Shown here in pieces: positions 18,195 to 25,160 of a DNA stretch of 64,000 nucleotides (position 1 is the stretch's first letter; each line of letters starts with the position of its first letter). The position numbers and the translations under genes were made by a program. The notes under the pieces are model-generated. The model searched no databases. It saw only the letters and a list, made by a program, of their open reading frames with translations, and was not told the DNA's origin. The stretch is from CAYLPJ01 sp964385465 (GTDB lineage Bacteria > Planctomycetota > Phycisphaerae > SM23-33), in contig CAYLPJ010000004.1 in NCBI GenBank assembly GCA_964385465.1, forward strand, positions 62,001 through 126,000, in the 5' to 3' direction.

Positions 18195-18877
18195 CCGACG
18201 CCGCTGTGTCGGCTCTGTCCACCCACGCCGCGGCGGACACACACACGCCCGCAGGCCCGCAGGTAACGGTTCTGAAGGCACTTGCGCCGGTGTCCCGGCT
18301 GTCCACCCCGCCGGAGGGCTGCACAGTGTCCAGGGGGTGGACACCGGCCCGGACACCCCCGACGCCCCCCCCGACGCCGGACCGGGCTCCCGGCGGGTGT
18401 GTCGGGTCTGTCCACCCCTCGGCACAGTGGACACACGGGGATGTGTCATTGCGCAAGTGATTTTTATAAAATGGTTTATGATTGCTTCGCTCTCTGTCCG
18501 GTCGTCGGCGGGCGGGACAGGCGGGATAGGTAAGGGGTTTGCCGTATTTTCGTGCCCGGTTACACCCTTGTCTCCCTCCGCCGGCGCGGTCTGTCCACCC
18601 GGTGCCCTCTCCCGGGACGGGCGGGCGGCCATGCCACGCCACGCCGCGGGGTCGCCCCGGGCTGACGCGCCCCCGCTACGGCCTCATCGTGCGGGGCCTG
18701 ACACCCGACGAGGTCGACCGTCGAGTGGCGAGCCGGCCGACAACGTGCCTCCCCCGGTGACCAGGGGCGGCGGGGAGCCAAGGTCGCGGAATGCGTGGGC
18801 GGCGGGACGCGTCCCGCCGGCCGGGGGCGGCGGCAGCCCGGGGACAGTTTTAACGGTTGGGCGACAGCTTTTTTGCG
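18195..18877. other. Long non-coding region with GTCCAC boxes and an AT-rich tract
   Basis: No gene is supported in about 680 bases. The region contains the GTCCAC-box cluster described separately. A tract that is strikingly AT-rich for this genome lies at 18459-18484 (GTGATTTTTATAAAATGG). An 18-bp perfect palindrome, GGCGGGACGCGTCCCGCC, lies at 18801-18818. Open frames here have shadow-like composition. Confidence 0.5.
18205..18599. repeat. Cluster of TGTCCAC repeats flanking an AT-rich tract
   Basis: CTGTCCACC occurs four times on the plus strand (18215, 18299, 18408, 18591) and GTGTCCACC/T twice on the minus strand (18336-18344, 18426-18434). The copies at 18205-18224 and 18398-18417 are 20-base direct repeats with one mismatch. 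The boxes resemble GC-rich-genome DnaA boxes (TTGTCCACA) in their seven-base core. They flank the AT-rich tract at 18459-18484. An origin-like or iteron-like role is a hypothesis; there is no dnaA or dnaN nearby and gene strand does not switch here. Confidence 0.45.
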
Positions 18878-18906
18878 TTGACACCCTTGCGGGGCGGTCC
18901 TAGCAT
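18878..18906 (+). promoter_or_regulatory. Strong sigma-70-type promoter
   Basis: A perfect -35 TTGACA (18878-18883), a 17-base spacer and TAGCAT (18901-18906) lie 69 bases before the ATG of the small lipoprotein. The predicted start of transcription is near 18913. Confidence 0.75.
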
Positions 18907-18908
18907 AG

Positions 18909-18925
18909 CGGTCCGATTCGGACCG
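18909..18925. promoter_or_regulatory. Inverted repeat at the transcription start
   Basis: CGGTCCG-att-CGGACCG is a perfect 7-3-7 inverted repeat covering the predicted +1 of the small lipoprotein transcript. It is either an operator overlapping the start site or a stabilising 5' stem-loop. Confidence 0.45.
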
Positions 18926-18974
18926 AAGGGATTCGGTCGCTACGCCCCGCGGGCCCTTTGCGTGGAGAGTGACG

Positions 18975-19178
18975 ATGAGGAAGTTGCTGATCGCCCTGGT
19001 TCTTCTCAGCGGCACACTGATCGGCTGCACCGTGGGGGAGACGCCCCGCGAGCACGCCCAGCGCCATATGCTCCAGGCCGACGTGCAGATGCGCACCATG
19101 GTCGAGGACTGGGACTACTTCTGGCTCGCCGAGCGAAACAGCCGACTCACACGCTGGTACACCCGCCTGGGCTATTGA
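18975..19178 (+). CDS. Small predicted lipoprotein of unknown function
   Basis: 67 residues. The ATG at 18975 has GGAGAG 5 bases upstream; a GTG at 18969 overlaps that site. MRKLLIALVLLSGTLIGC is a lipoprotein signal with LIGC lipobox (Cys18). The mature part of about 50 residues is a single amphipathic helix rich in His, Gln, Glu and aromatic residues (MVEDWDYFWLAERN, RWYTRLGY). It is a self-contained unit with its own strong promoter and a textbook terminator, suggesting abundant expression. The function is unknown; an Lpp-like structural or envelope role is conceivable but not shown. Confidence 0.8.
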   Translation: MRKLLIALVLLSGTLIGCTVGETPREHAQRHMLQADVQMRTMVEDWDYFWLAERNSRLTRWYTRLGY

Positions 19179-19206
19179 TCGCACCGGACATCCCCGTGGA
19201 CCTCGA

Positions 19207-19236
19207 GCCTCCGGCCCGGACGGTCGGGGGCTTTTT
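19207..19236 (+). terminator. Intrinsic terminator of the small lipoprotein gene
   Basis: A 10-bp stem (19207-19216 with 19222-19231, two G-T pairs), a 5-base loop and TTTTT lie 28 bases after the stop codon. Confidence 0.85.
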
Positions 19237-19338
19237 CATGGTCACCGGCCCCGGCCCCGGCCGCGGCGGACCGAACGGGCCGACCGGCCCACGCCGACCG
19301 GGGGCCCACGCGCCGCGGGGAGAAGGAAGGAGGCCGAG

Positions 19339-19833
19339 ATGGCCACGCACCCCAAGCCGACCCGCGCGATGTTTCCGGGCACGTTCGACCCGGCCACCAA
19401 CGGCCACATGGACCTCATCCGCCGCGGCGCGGCCCTGTTCGACGAGCTCGTCGTCGCCGTCGGCGAGAACCCCGGCAAGACCCCCCTGCTCGGCGCCGCC
19501 GACCGCGCGGCCATCCTCGCCGACGCCACGGCCGGGCTGGACAACGTCCGCGTCCAGCGCTACACGGGCCTGACCGTCGCCTTCGCCGCCGAGGTCGGCG
19601 CGACCGTGCTGCTTCGCGGCCTGCGGAGCGCCGCCGACATGCAGCACGAGTTGCCCGTGGCCCACACCAACCGCGCCGTCGCCGGCGTCGAGACGCTCTT
19701 CCTCCTGCCGTCCCCCGAGGTCGCCTTCATCTCCTCGGGCCTCATCCGCCAGATCGCCGCCGGCGGCGGAGACGTCACCGACCTCGTCCCCCCCGCGGCC
19801 GTCCCGGCCCTGCGGAAGGCAAGCCGCGGATAA
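19339..19833 (+). CDS. coaD: Pantetheine-phosphate adenylyltransferase
   Basis: 164 residues, the usual family length. It transfers AMP from ATP to 4'-phosphopantetheine to give dephospho-CoA, the penultimate step of CoA synthesis, in the cytoplasm. The nucleotidyltransferase signature FPGTFDPATNGHMD (residues 12-25; T/H-x-G-H type) is intact. LLRGLRSAAD and PSPEVAFISSGLIRQI near the C-terminus match CoaD specifically rather than NadD. GGAGAAGGAAGGAGG provides a strong ribosome-binding region. It stands alone between the small lipoprotein terminator and a 339-base gap. Confidence 0.95.
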   Translation: MATHPKPTRAMFPGTFDPATNGHMDLIRRGAALFDELVVAVGENPGKTPLLGAADRAAILADATAGLDNVRVQRYTGLTVAFAAEVGATVLLRGLRSAADMQHELPVAHTNRAVAGVETLFLLPSPEVAFISSGLIRQIAAGGGDVTDLVPPAAVPALRKASRG

Positions 19834-20172
19834 ACGGGAACCGACGAGGATACGACATGTGAGCGGGGATGCAGGGGATGGAACAACCCCGCGCGGAGAA
19901 GAGAAGACAGAGCGGGCCGGAGAAGCCGCCTTCGTATCTCGTCAAGCCCCTGCCGCACCTCGGCGAGCCAAGGGGACAGACGGCCACGGCACCAACAGCA
20001 AGAAAGCGCGGCCCGCGAATCGGTGCCGCAGATCAAATGCCTTGCTGAAGCCGGCATCGCGTCGCTCCCAACTCCGGCCGACGGGCTCGACATCGACGAG
20101 CAGGCACGGCCGTAGCGTCGGCGGGTCACGTCGTGTAGAATGCCCTCACTTGGGCACCAAGGGGTAACACGC
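19834..20172. other. Intergenic region upstream of the exonuclease gene
   Basis: No gene or RNA is evident in these 339 bases. A -10-like TAGAAT lies at 20136-20141, 31 bases before the next start codon, with a poor -35. Composition is slightly less GC-rich than in neighbours. Confidence 0.4.
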
Positions 20173-21435
20173 ATGTCCGACAACGTCGAGTATGCCGTCG
20201 TGGACATCGAGACGACCGGCTTCTCTCCAAAGGCGCACGACCGAATCGTTGAGATCGGAGTTGTCCGTCTGGACGATCGGCGCAACATCGTCGCCGAGTA
20301 CGACACGCTCGTGAACCCCATGCGGGACGTCGGCCCAACGCATCTGCACGGCATCACGGCGGCCGACGTGCTGGACGCCCCGACGTTCCAGGAAGTGGTC
20401 GGCGACGTGATCGACTTGATGCGGGGAGCCGTCTTCGTTGCTCACAACGCTTCGTTCGACCTGCGTTTCCTGACTCACGAGTGCGCGCGGTGCGGAGTTC
20501 CCATGCCGCCGAACGCGATCCTCTGCACGCTGAAACTCTCTCGCATGACCTGGCCAGACGCGCCGAATCACAAACTGGGCTGCCTGTGCGAGTTCCTGAA
20601 ACTGGATGGCGGCAGCCAGCACTCCGCATTGGACGACGCCAGGAGTGCCGCTGCCCTGCTGTGCGCATGCCGGGGGCAGCAGCAGCGCCAAGCCTGCGCC
20701 CGCTGCATGCAGGGGCGCCTGGCCCCGCCGGATGCATGGCCAGAGGTCCACCCGTCGGGTAAACGCCACGGCCGCGCCGCAGCCGGTCGCCTTCAGCGCC
20801 AATCGCGAGGCCGGCTTGTTCGACTCTTCGAACGACTGCCCGCGCGCAATGACACGAACTATGCCTGTGACGCCTACCTCCAGGTGTTGGAGCGGGCCCT
20901 GCAGGACCGACGCATCTCGGACGACGAGCTGACCGCCCTCTGCGAAGCCGCCGAAGCCCTCGATATGGACCAGGAGGAGATACGCGCGGCGCATCGCACA
21001 TTCCTGGGCGATCTCGTGCGTGTGGCCATGCTGGACCAAGTGATGACCGAGACGGAGAAGCGTGACATTGAGGAGGTGGCTGCCCTTCTCGGCGTCCCGG
21101 CCGCCGACTACCAAGCCCTGATGAGAGAAGCACTGGACACGCCGCCTGCAGAACTCGAGGTCTGCCCCTCTGCTGAATTGGTGGGTAAGTCCGTCTGCTT
21201 CACGGGCCAGTTCAGCTTCCAGCTTGACGGTAAGCCGATCACCCGACAAGAGCTGGAGAATCTCGCCGCAAACTGCGGGATGACCATCCGACGGAATGTG
21301 ACGAGGAAGCTGGACTACCTGATCTGCGCCGACCCGGCTTCCATGTCAACCAAAGCCCGAAAGGCTCGCAAGTATGGCACGTCCATCCTCGCTGAGCCCG
21401 CCTTTCTCGCCATGATAGCCCAGGCCAAGGGTTGA
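20173..21435 (+). CDS. DEDDh 3'-5' exonuclease (DnaQ-like) with C-terminal BRCT domain
   Basis: 420 residues. The exonuclease domain (about 7-165) has all motifs: DIETTG with Asp11 and Glu13, HNASFD with Asp96, and the H-x4-D motif at His150/Asp155 (HSALDDA). This is the proofreading-type DEDDh fold. A helical middle region (about 225-315) with repeated acidic motifs (DRRISDDELTALCEAAEAL, MTETEKRDIEEVAALLGV) resembles TerB-like domains. Residues about 330-415 form a BRCT domain (LVGKSVCFTGQF, LDYLICADP), as in DNA ligase NAD-type and RFC1. The inferred role is DNA repair or replication-associated trimming. There is no signal peptide. Codon use is less GC-extreme than the neighbours, hinting at possible transfer. 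Confidence 0.87.
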   Translation: MSDNVEYAVVDIETTGFSPKAHDRIVEIGVVRLDDRRNIVAEYDTLVNPMRDVGPTHLHGITAADVLDAPTFQEVVGDVIDLMRGAVFVAHNASFDLRFLTHECARCGVPMPPNAILCTLKLSRMTWPDAPNHKLGCLCEFLKLDGGSQHSALDDARSAAALLCACRGQQQRQACARCMQGRLAPPDAWPEVHPSGKRHGRAAAGRLQRQSRGRLVRLFERLPARNDTNYACDAYLQVLERALQDRRISDDELTALCEAAEALDMDQEEIRAAHRTFLGDLVRVAMLDQVMTETEKRDIEEVAALLGVPAADYQALMREALDTPPAELEVCPSAELVGKSVCFTGQFSFQLDGKPITRQELENLAANCGMTIRRNVTRKLDYLICADPASMSTKARKARKYGTSILAEPAFLAMIAQAKG

Positions 21436-21874
21436 TACGCCCAACCTGCCCCCACCAAGCCCACGTGGTTTGCAGTGGACCCCCGGCCTGCGCCCGGGGC
21501 TGCTCGCTGGCGGCCCTGCGGGCCTGCGGAGAACCGGGCGCCCGGCCTGCGGTCCCGCCGGGCCGCTTGGCGGAATCACACACGACCTGCCGTTGGCCGT
21601 ACGCCGAGCGCGTCGGGGGACGTTGGCGATGTCGGCCCTTGGCCCCCCCGGCCGCCGCCGGAGCCTCGGCGGGTCGGTCGTGAGTTGCCCGGGGCGGAAG
21701 CCCCGATTCGCCGCCGGAGCCCCGGAGGGGCGGCCGGCCGTTGGCGGACCTCCGCGGGCGGGGGCCCGGCGGGGGGAAAGGTCCGGCCCGAGGGCGACGC
21801 GAGGGGGTTAGGTGTGATGTCCGCCGAGCACCCGGGCCCCGGGGGCCTCGGCGGAGTCAGGAAAGGAAAGACGC
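21436..21874. other. GC-rich intergenic region with a leader hairpin
   Basis: No gene is supported in 439 bases of very GC-rich sequence with REP-like complementary segments (for example GGGGCGGAAGCCCCG near 21690). A 9-bp perfect hairpin at 21820-21828/21847-21855 (TCCGCCGAG with CTCGGCGGA) stands just before the AAAGGAAAG ribosome-binding site of the next gene and could affect its translation. Confidence 0.4.
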
Positions 21875-23176
21875 ATGAATCGCCTGCAACGCCGCCTCGT
21901 CCGCGACGGCCGTCTTGTGATCGTGATGGTTCTGACCGCGTCGGCGTGGGCCCCCGCGGCCGCGGTGGCGGAAGATGCCAACGCGGCCGCCGCGCGGCTG
22001 CCGCTGCTGCGACTGGCCGACCTGGCGTATGCGGGCGCGTTCCGCCTGCCGTCGAAGCGATACGGCAGGTCGAGCCTGAACTACGCCCAGGGGCCGATCG
22101 CGCTGGGGCCGAGGGGCAAGTCGCTGTTCATCGTCGGCCACGCGCATCACCAAGCGGTGGCGCAGTTTGCGATCCCCCGACTGGTGGCTTCGAAGGAGCT
22201 GGACGAGTTGGAGATGGCCGGCGAGCCGATCCAGCCCTTCGCCCCGGTTCTCGGCCGGGCGGCCGGGGGGAATCCGCAGGGCAACAACCGCATCGGCGGG
22301 ATGCTGTGCGTAGCCGGGCCGGACGGGCCGGAACTGCTGATCAACGCATACGAGTACTACGACGCGCCCGGGGACAACACGCTGTCGCTGCTGGTCGTCC
22401 GCGACGCGAACGACCTGGCCGGCTCGACGGTGGACGGGTACTTCGCGGTTCGCGGCGGGCCGGGCCACACGGCCGGCTGGATGTCCCCCGTTCCCGCGCC
22501 GTGGCGGGCGGTGCTGGGGGGCGCGTACCTGATGGGCCACTCCGGGGGCATTCCGATCATCTCCCGCTCGTCGGTCGGCCCGTCGGCGTTCCTGTTCGAC
22601 CCGAGGGACGTCGTGGGCCGATCCGCCCCCCCGGGGCCGGTGGCGACGAGGCGGCTGCTGGACTTCAGCCTCAAGCATCCGCTGCACAAGGACTTGCTGA
22701 ACCGCTCCGGCAAGAACGACCTGTGGACCCATCTCTCGCGGGCGGTCTACGGGATCATCGTGCCCGGAACGCGGACCTACGCGACGTTCGGCTCCTCCGG
22801 GGGCAACGCCAGCGGGGTGGGCTACAAGATCGTCCAGGACACCGGGCGGAAGACCGGCGGATACAGCTCCTACGCGGCGGCCGACAACTACCACTACTAC
22901 TGGCTGTGGGATGCCAGCGACCTCGCGGCCGTTCGAGCGGGCAGGCTGGCGGCGCACGAGGTGCGGCCCTACGAGCACGGCCGGTTCCACACGCCGTTCG
23001 AGGGCCCTTCGCACGAACTGGGCGGCGGCGCGTTCGACCCGGCCGGCGGGCTGATCTACCTCACCGCGCTCGGCGCCGACGACGGACAGGGACGCTACCA
23101 GAACCCCCCGGTGGTCATGGCCTACCGCTTCGCCGGGCAGCAGAGCACGCAACCGGCCCGGTCGACGGATCAGTAA
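21875..23176 (+). CDS. Secreted protein of unknown function
   Basis: 433 residues with an AGGAAAG site before the ATG. Residues 1-32 form a signal peptide (VIVMVLTASAWAPAAAVAE). The mature part is beta-rich, with repeated strand-turn patterns such as GPRGKSLFIVGHAHH, GPDGPELLINAYEYY and TYATFGSSGGNASG and a YHYYWLWDASDL segment, suggesting a beta-propeller-like fold. No catalytic motif is recognised. Proteins of this look are common in planctomycetes as secreted hypotheticals. It converges on nadD, with the predicted small RNA in between. Confidence 0.6.
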   Translation: MNRLQRRLVRDGRLVIVMVLTASAWAPAAAVAEDANAAAARLPLLRLADLAYAGAFRLPSKRYGRSSLNYAQGPIALGPRGKSLFIVGHAHHQAVAQFAIPRLVASKELDELEMAGEPIQPFAPVLGRAAGGNPQGNNRIGGMLCVAGPDGPELLINAYEYYDAPGDNTLSLLVVRDANDLAGSTVDGYFAVRGGPGHTAGWMSPVPAPWRAVLGGAYLMGHSGGIPIISRSSVGPSAFLFDPRDVVGRSAPPGPVATRRLLDFSLKHPLHKDLLNRSGKNDLWTHLSRAVYGIIVPGTRTYATFGSSGGNASGVGYKIVQDTGRKTGGYSSYAAADNYHYYWLWDASDLAAVRAGRLAAHEVRPYEHGRFHTPFEGPSHELGGGAFDPAGGLIYLTALGADDGQGRYQNPPVVMAYRFAGQQSTQPARSTDQ

Positions 23177-23279
23177 GGACCTGCGAATTCACATCCCCAG
23201 CCCCCCTGCAACCCCGCTCTGCTGCCGCATCCGCGTTGACCCGCGCCCGAGATTGGGTGCAGGCGGGCCCGGTGCGCGC

Positions 23280-23318
23280 AAAAAAAAGCGACGCCAGGGG
23301 AGGGGAGCCTGACATCGC
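23280..23318 (-). terminator. Intrinsic terminator with U8 tail
   Basis: On the minus strand GCGATGTCAGG pairs with CCTGGCGTCGC (11 bp, two G-U pairs) across a 9-base loop, followed by eight T residues. The pairing works only in the minus-strand RNA because the wobbles become A-C mismatches on the other strand. It lies 160 bases past nadD. Confidence 0.85.
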
Positions 23319-23378
23319 TCACAGAAACTCGGTCAAAGGAGGGAGTATGACCGAGGAGCCTCACTCTAAAACGCCAGT
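23280..23378 (-). ncRNA. Predicted small regulatory RNA with anti-Shine-Dalgarno loop
   Basis: On the minus strand a promoter (23385-23412) would start transcription near 23378, and an intrinsic terminator ends it at 23280, giving about 99 nt. The RNA folds into an 8-bp perfect hairpin, CUCGGUCA paired with UGACCGAG (23348-23355 with 23328-23335). Its 12-nt loop contains CUCCCUCCUU, the complement of a strong ribosome-binding site. The terminator hairpin loop is also C-rich (CUCCCCUCC). This matches the architecture of known anti-SD small RNAs such as the alphaproteobacterial cuckoo family and staphylococcal RsaE (established for those). The segment CUCCUUUGACCG is fully complementary to bases 7311-7322, the ribosome-binding site of the glycosidase gene starting at 7301. 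No protein is encoded on this strand here. Confidence 0.72.
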
Positions 23379-23384
23379 GTTCTT

Positions 23385-23412
23385 ATCCTACCGAGACCCC
23401 GAGAAATGTCAA
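23385..23412 (-). promoter_or_regulatory. Promoter of the predicted small RNA
   Basis: Minus-strand TTGACA (23407-23412), a 16-base spacer and TAGGAT (23385-23390). A perfect -35 in an otherwise empty gap between convergent genes argues for a dedicated transcript. Confidence 0.7.
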
Positions 23413-23478
23413 GGGCACAACGGTCGATTTTTCGTTTCGGTTTAAGATTTCTTCCGTATACCCGGCTTTTCAGGGTAT

Positions 23479-24132
23479 TCACCCTACCCCCCGGCCGGGG
23501 CCGGACCAGCCGCGTCGGCGATACAGGTCCCTCGAATCAATGTACTTGCGCACCGATTCCGGCACCAGGTAGCGGATGGACAGCCCGGCCGCTTGACGTT
23601 CCCGCACGTCCGTCGAGGAGATCTCGACCAGCGGCGTCTCCGCCACCGAGGCGGTCAGTTCCTCGGCCCTCGCCGGCCCGAAGGCATCGGCGAGGGCCCG
23701 CCGGACCGCCCCCATCCGGTCCTGCCACGGCGGGCGGGCCGCCACGAGGAACGCCGTCCGCTCGACCAGCTCCCCCGCCCGGTGCCACTTGGGCAGCTCG
23801 GCCAGCATGTCCATGCCGATAACCATGGTGATCTTCCGCCGCGGGCGGCCTCTGCGGAGCTCGGCCAGCGTGTCGATGGTGTAGCTGGGCCCCGCCCGGG
23901 CCAGCTCGATGTCGCAGACGTCGAAGAGCCCCTCGCCCTCGACGGCCAGCTTCAGCATGGCCAGGCGGTCGGCGCCGTCGGCGAGGGCGTCGGGCTTGTG
24001 CGGCGGGCTGGCCGACGGCAGGAAGGTGACCCGCCGGAGCCCGCGCGCCTCGGCCAGCGCGCGCGCGACGATCAGGTGCCCGTGATGCACCGGGTCGAAC
24101 GTCCCGCCGAAAAGAACCATCTCGTCGCTCAC
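23479..24132 (-). CDS. nadD: Nicotinate-nucleotide adenylyltransferase
   Basis: 217 residues from the GTG at 24132; an ATG four codons later is possible, while the long upstream extension of the frame lacks family character. It adenylates nicotinate mononucleotide in NAD synthesis (cytoplasmic). FGGTFDPVHHGHL (residues 8-20) is the NadD form of the nucleotidyltransferase signature. LPSASPPHK, YTIDTL, VIGMDMLAELPKWH and the C-terminal ISSTDVRER are diagnostic. The last 12 residues are a Gly/Arg-rich extension. It is divergent from hisF; its transcript may read into the small RNA region and stop at 23280. Confidence 0.95.
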   Translation of the reverse strand: MSDEMVLFGGTFDPVHHGHLIVARALAEARGLRRVTFLPSASPPHKPDALADGADRLAMLKLAVEGEGLFDVCDIELARAGPSYTIDTLAELRRGRPRRKITMVIGMDMLAELPKWHRAGELVERTAFLVAARPPWQDRMGAVRRALADAFGPARAEELTASVAETPLVEISSTDVRERQAAGLSIRYLVPESVRKYIDSRDLYRRRGWSGPGRGVG

Positions 24133-24227
24133 GTTCCGCTCCGCCGGGCGACCCAACCGGTCGCCGCCGTCCGCATTAGACGCGCCGCACCCGCCCGACA
24201 CAACCCCGCGGCGAGCGCACTGTCCTG

Positions 24228-24256
24228 TTGCCCCCTCGCACGGCGGCCGGTAGAAT
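24228..24256 (+). promoter_or_regulatory. Promoter of hisF
   Basis: TTGCCC (24228-24233), a 17-base spacer and TAGAAT (24251-24256) lie 34 bases before the hisF ATG in the nadD-hisF divergent gap. Confidence 0.6.
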
Positions 24257-24289
24257 GCCGCTTTCGGACTTACAGCGGGAGCGTGCGGC

Positions 24290-25072
24290 ATGCTGGCCAA
24301 GCGGATCATCCCCTGCCTCGACGTGGACAAGGGGCGGGTGGTCAAGGGCGTGAACTTCGTGGACCTCCGCGACGCGGGGGACCCCGTCGAGATCGCGCGC
24401 CGCTACGACGCCGAAGGCGCCGACGAGCTGGTCTTCCTGGACATCACCGCCAGCCACGAGGCCCGGGACATCATCCTGGACATCGTCGCCGCCACGGCCG
24501 AGCAGGTCTACATGCCCCTGACCGTCGGCGGGGGGATCCGCTCGATCGACGACTTCCGCAACCTGCTCAACGCCGGTGCGGACAAGGTCTCGCTGAACTC
24601 CTTCGCGGTGCGTCACCCGGAGTTTCTCACCGAGGCCTCGCGGCGGTTCGGCGCCCAGTGCGTGGTGGTGGCGATCGACCCCAAGCGCGTCGTCAAGGAC
24701 GGGCGCGAGGTCTGGGAGGTCCACATCAACGGCGGGCGGCTGGCGACGGGCCTCGAGGCCGTGCCCTGGGCCCGGGAGGTCGAGCGCCTCGGCGCCGGGG
24801 AGATCCTCCTGACCGTGATGGACGCCGACGGCACGCAGGACGGCTACGACATCGAGATCACCCGCGCCGTGGCCGAGGCGGTGAAGATCCCCGTCATCGC
24901 CTCCGGCGGCGCCGGCTCGCCGGAGCACATGGCCGAGGCCCTGACGGCCGGGCGGGCCGACGCCGCCCTCGCCGCGAGCATCTTCCACTTCGGCACGTAC
25001 AGCATCGCCGAGACGAAGGCCTGCCTCGCCTCGCGGGGCGTGCCCGTACGACAAGCCCGACAGAGCGCATGA
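24290..25072 (+). CDS. hisF: Imidazole glycerol phosphate synthase, cyclase subunit
   Basis: 260 residues, the usual length. With HisH-supplied ammonia it cyclises PRFAR to imidazole glycerol phosphate and AICAR in histidine synthesis. The (beta/alpha)8 barrel has catalytic Asp11 (PCLDVD) and Asp130 (VAIDPKR) in the canonical positions. The phosphate-binding motifs LTVGGGIRSIDD and VIASGGAGSPEHM are intact. No hisH or other his gene is adjacent, so the pathway genes are dispersed. Promoter elements are visible upstream. It is followed after 88 bases by the PilB-like gene. Confidence 0.96.
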   Translation: MLAKRIIPCLDVDKGRVVKGVNFVDLRDAGDPVEIARRYDAEGADELVFLDITASHEARDIILDIVAATAEQVYMPLTVGGGIRSIDDFRNLLNAGADKVSLNSFAVRHPEFLTEASRRFGAQCVVVAIDPKRVVKDGREVWEVHINGGRLATGLEAVPWAREVERLGAGEILLTVMDADGTQDGYDIEITRAVAEAVKIPVIASGGAGSPEHMAEALTAGRADAALAASIFHFGTYSIAETKACLASRGVPVRQARQSA

Positions 25073-25160
25073 CCCCGCGGCGCAGGCCGTGCCCGTGGCC
25101 GCCGCGGGCGGGAGCCCGGCGGGGCGCGGAGTTGTTGACGTCAGCAGCACAGAGGTGCCG

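Noticed and set aside
18205..18599. CRISPR-like interpretation of the 20-base direct repeats
   Set aside because: Only two near-identical long copies, irregular spacing and mixed orientation; no cas genes.
18195..18877. Overlapping frames in the GTCCAC region
   Set aside because: Sequence is repetitive with low-complexity translation and no start signals; treated as non-coding.
23347..23445. 32-codon plus-strand frame with a perfect AAAGGAGG-like site before its ATG
   Set aside because: The apparent ribosome-binding site is the complement of the anti-SD loop of the predicted minus-strand RNA, and the stem and terminator pair only in the minus-strand transcript. The peptide has no recognisable feature.
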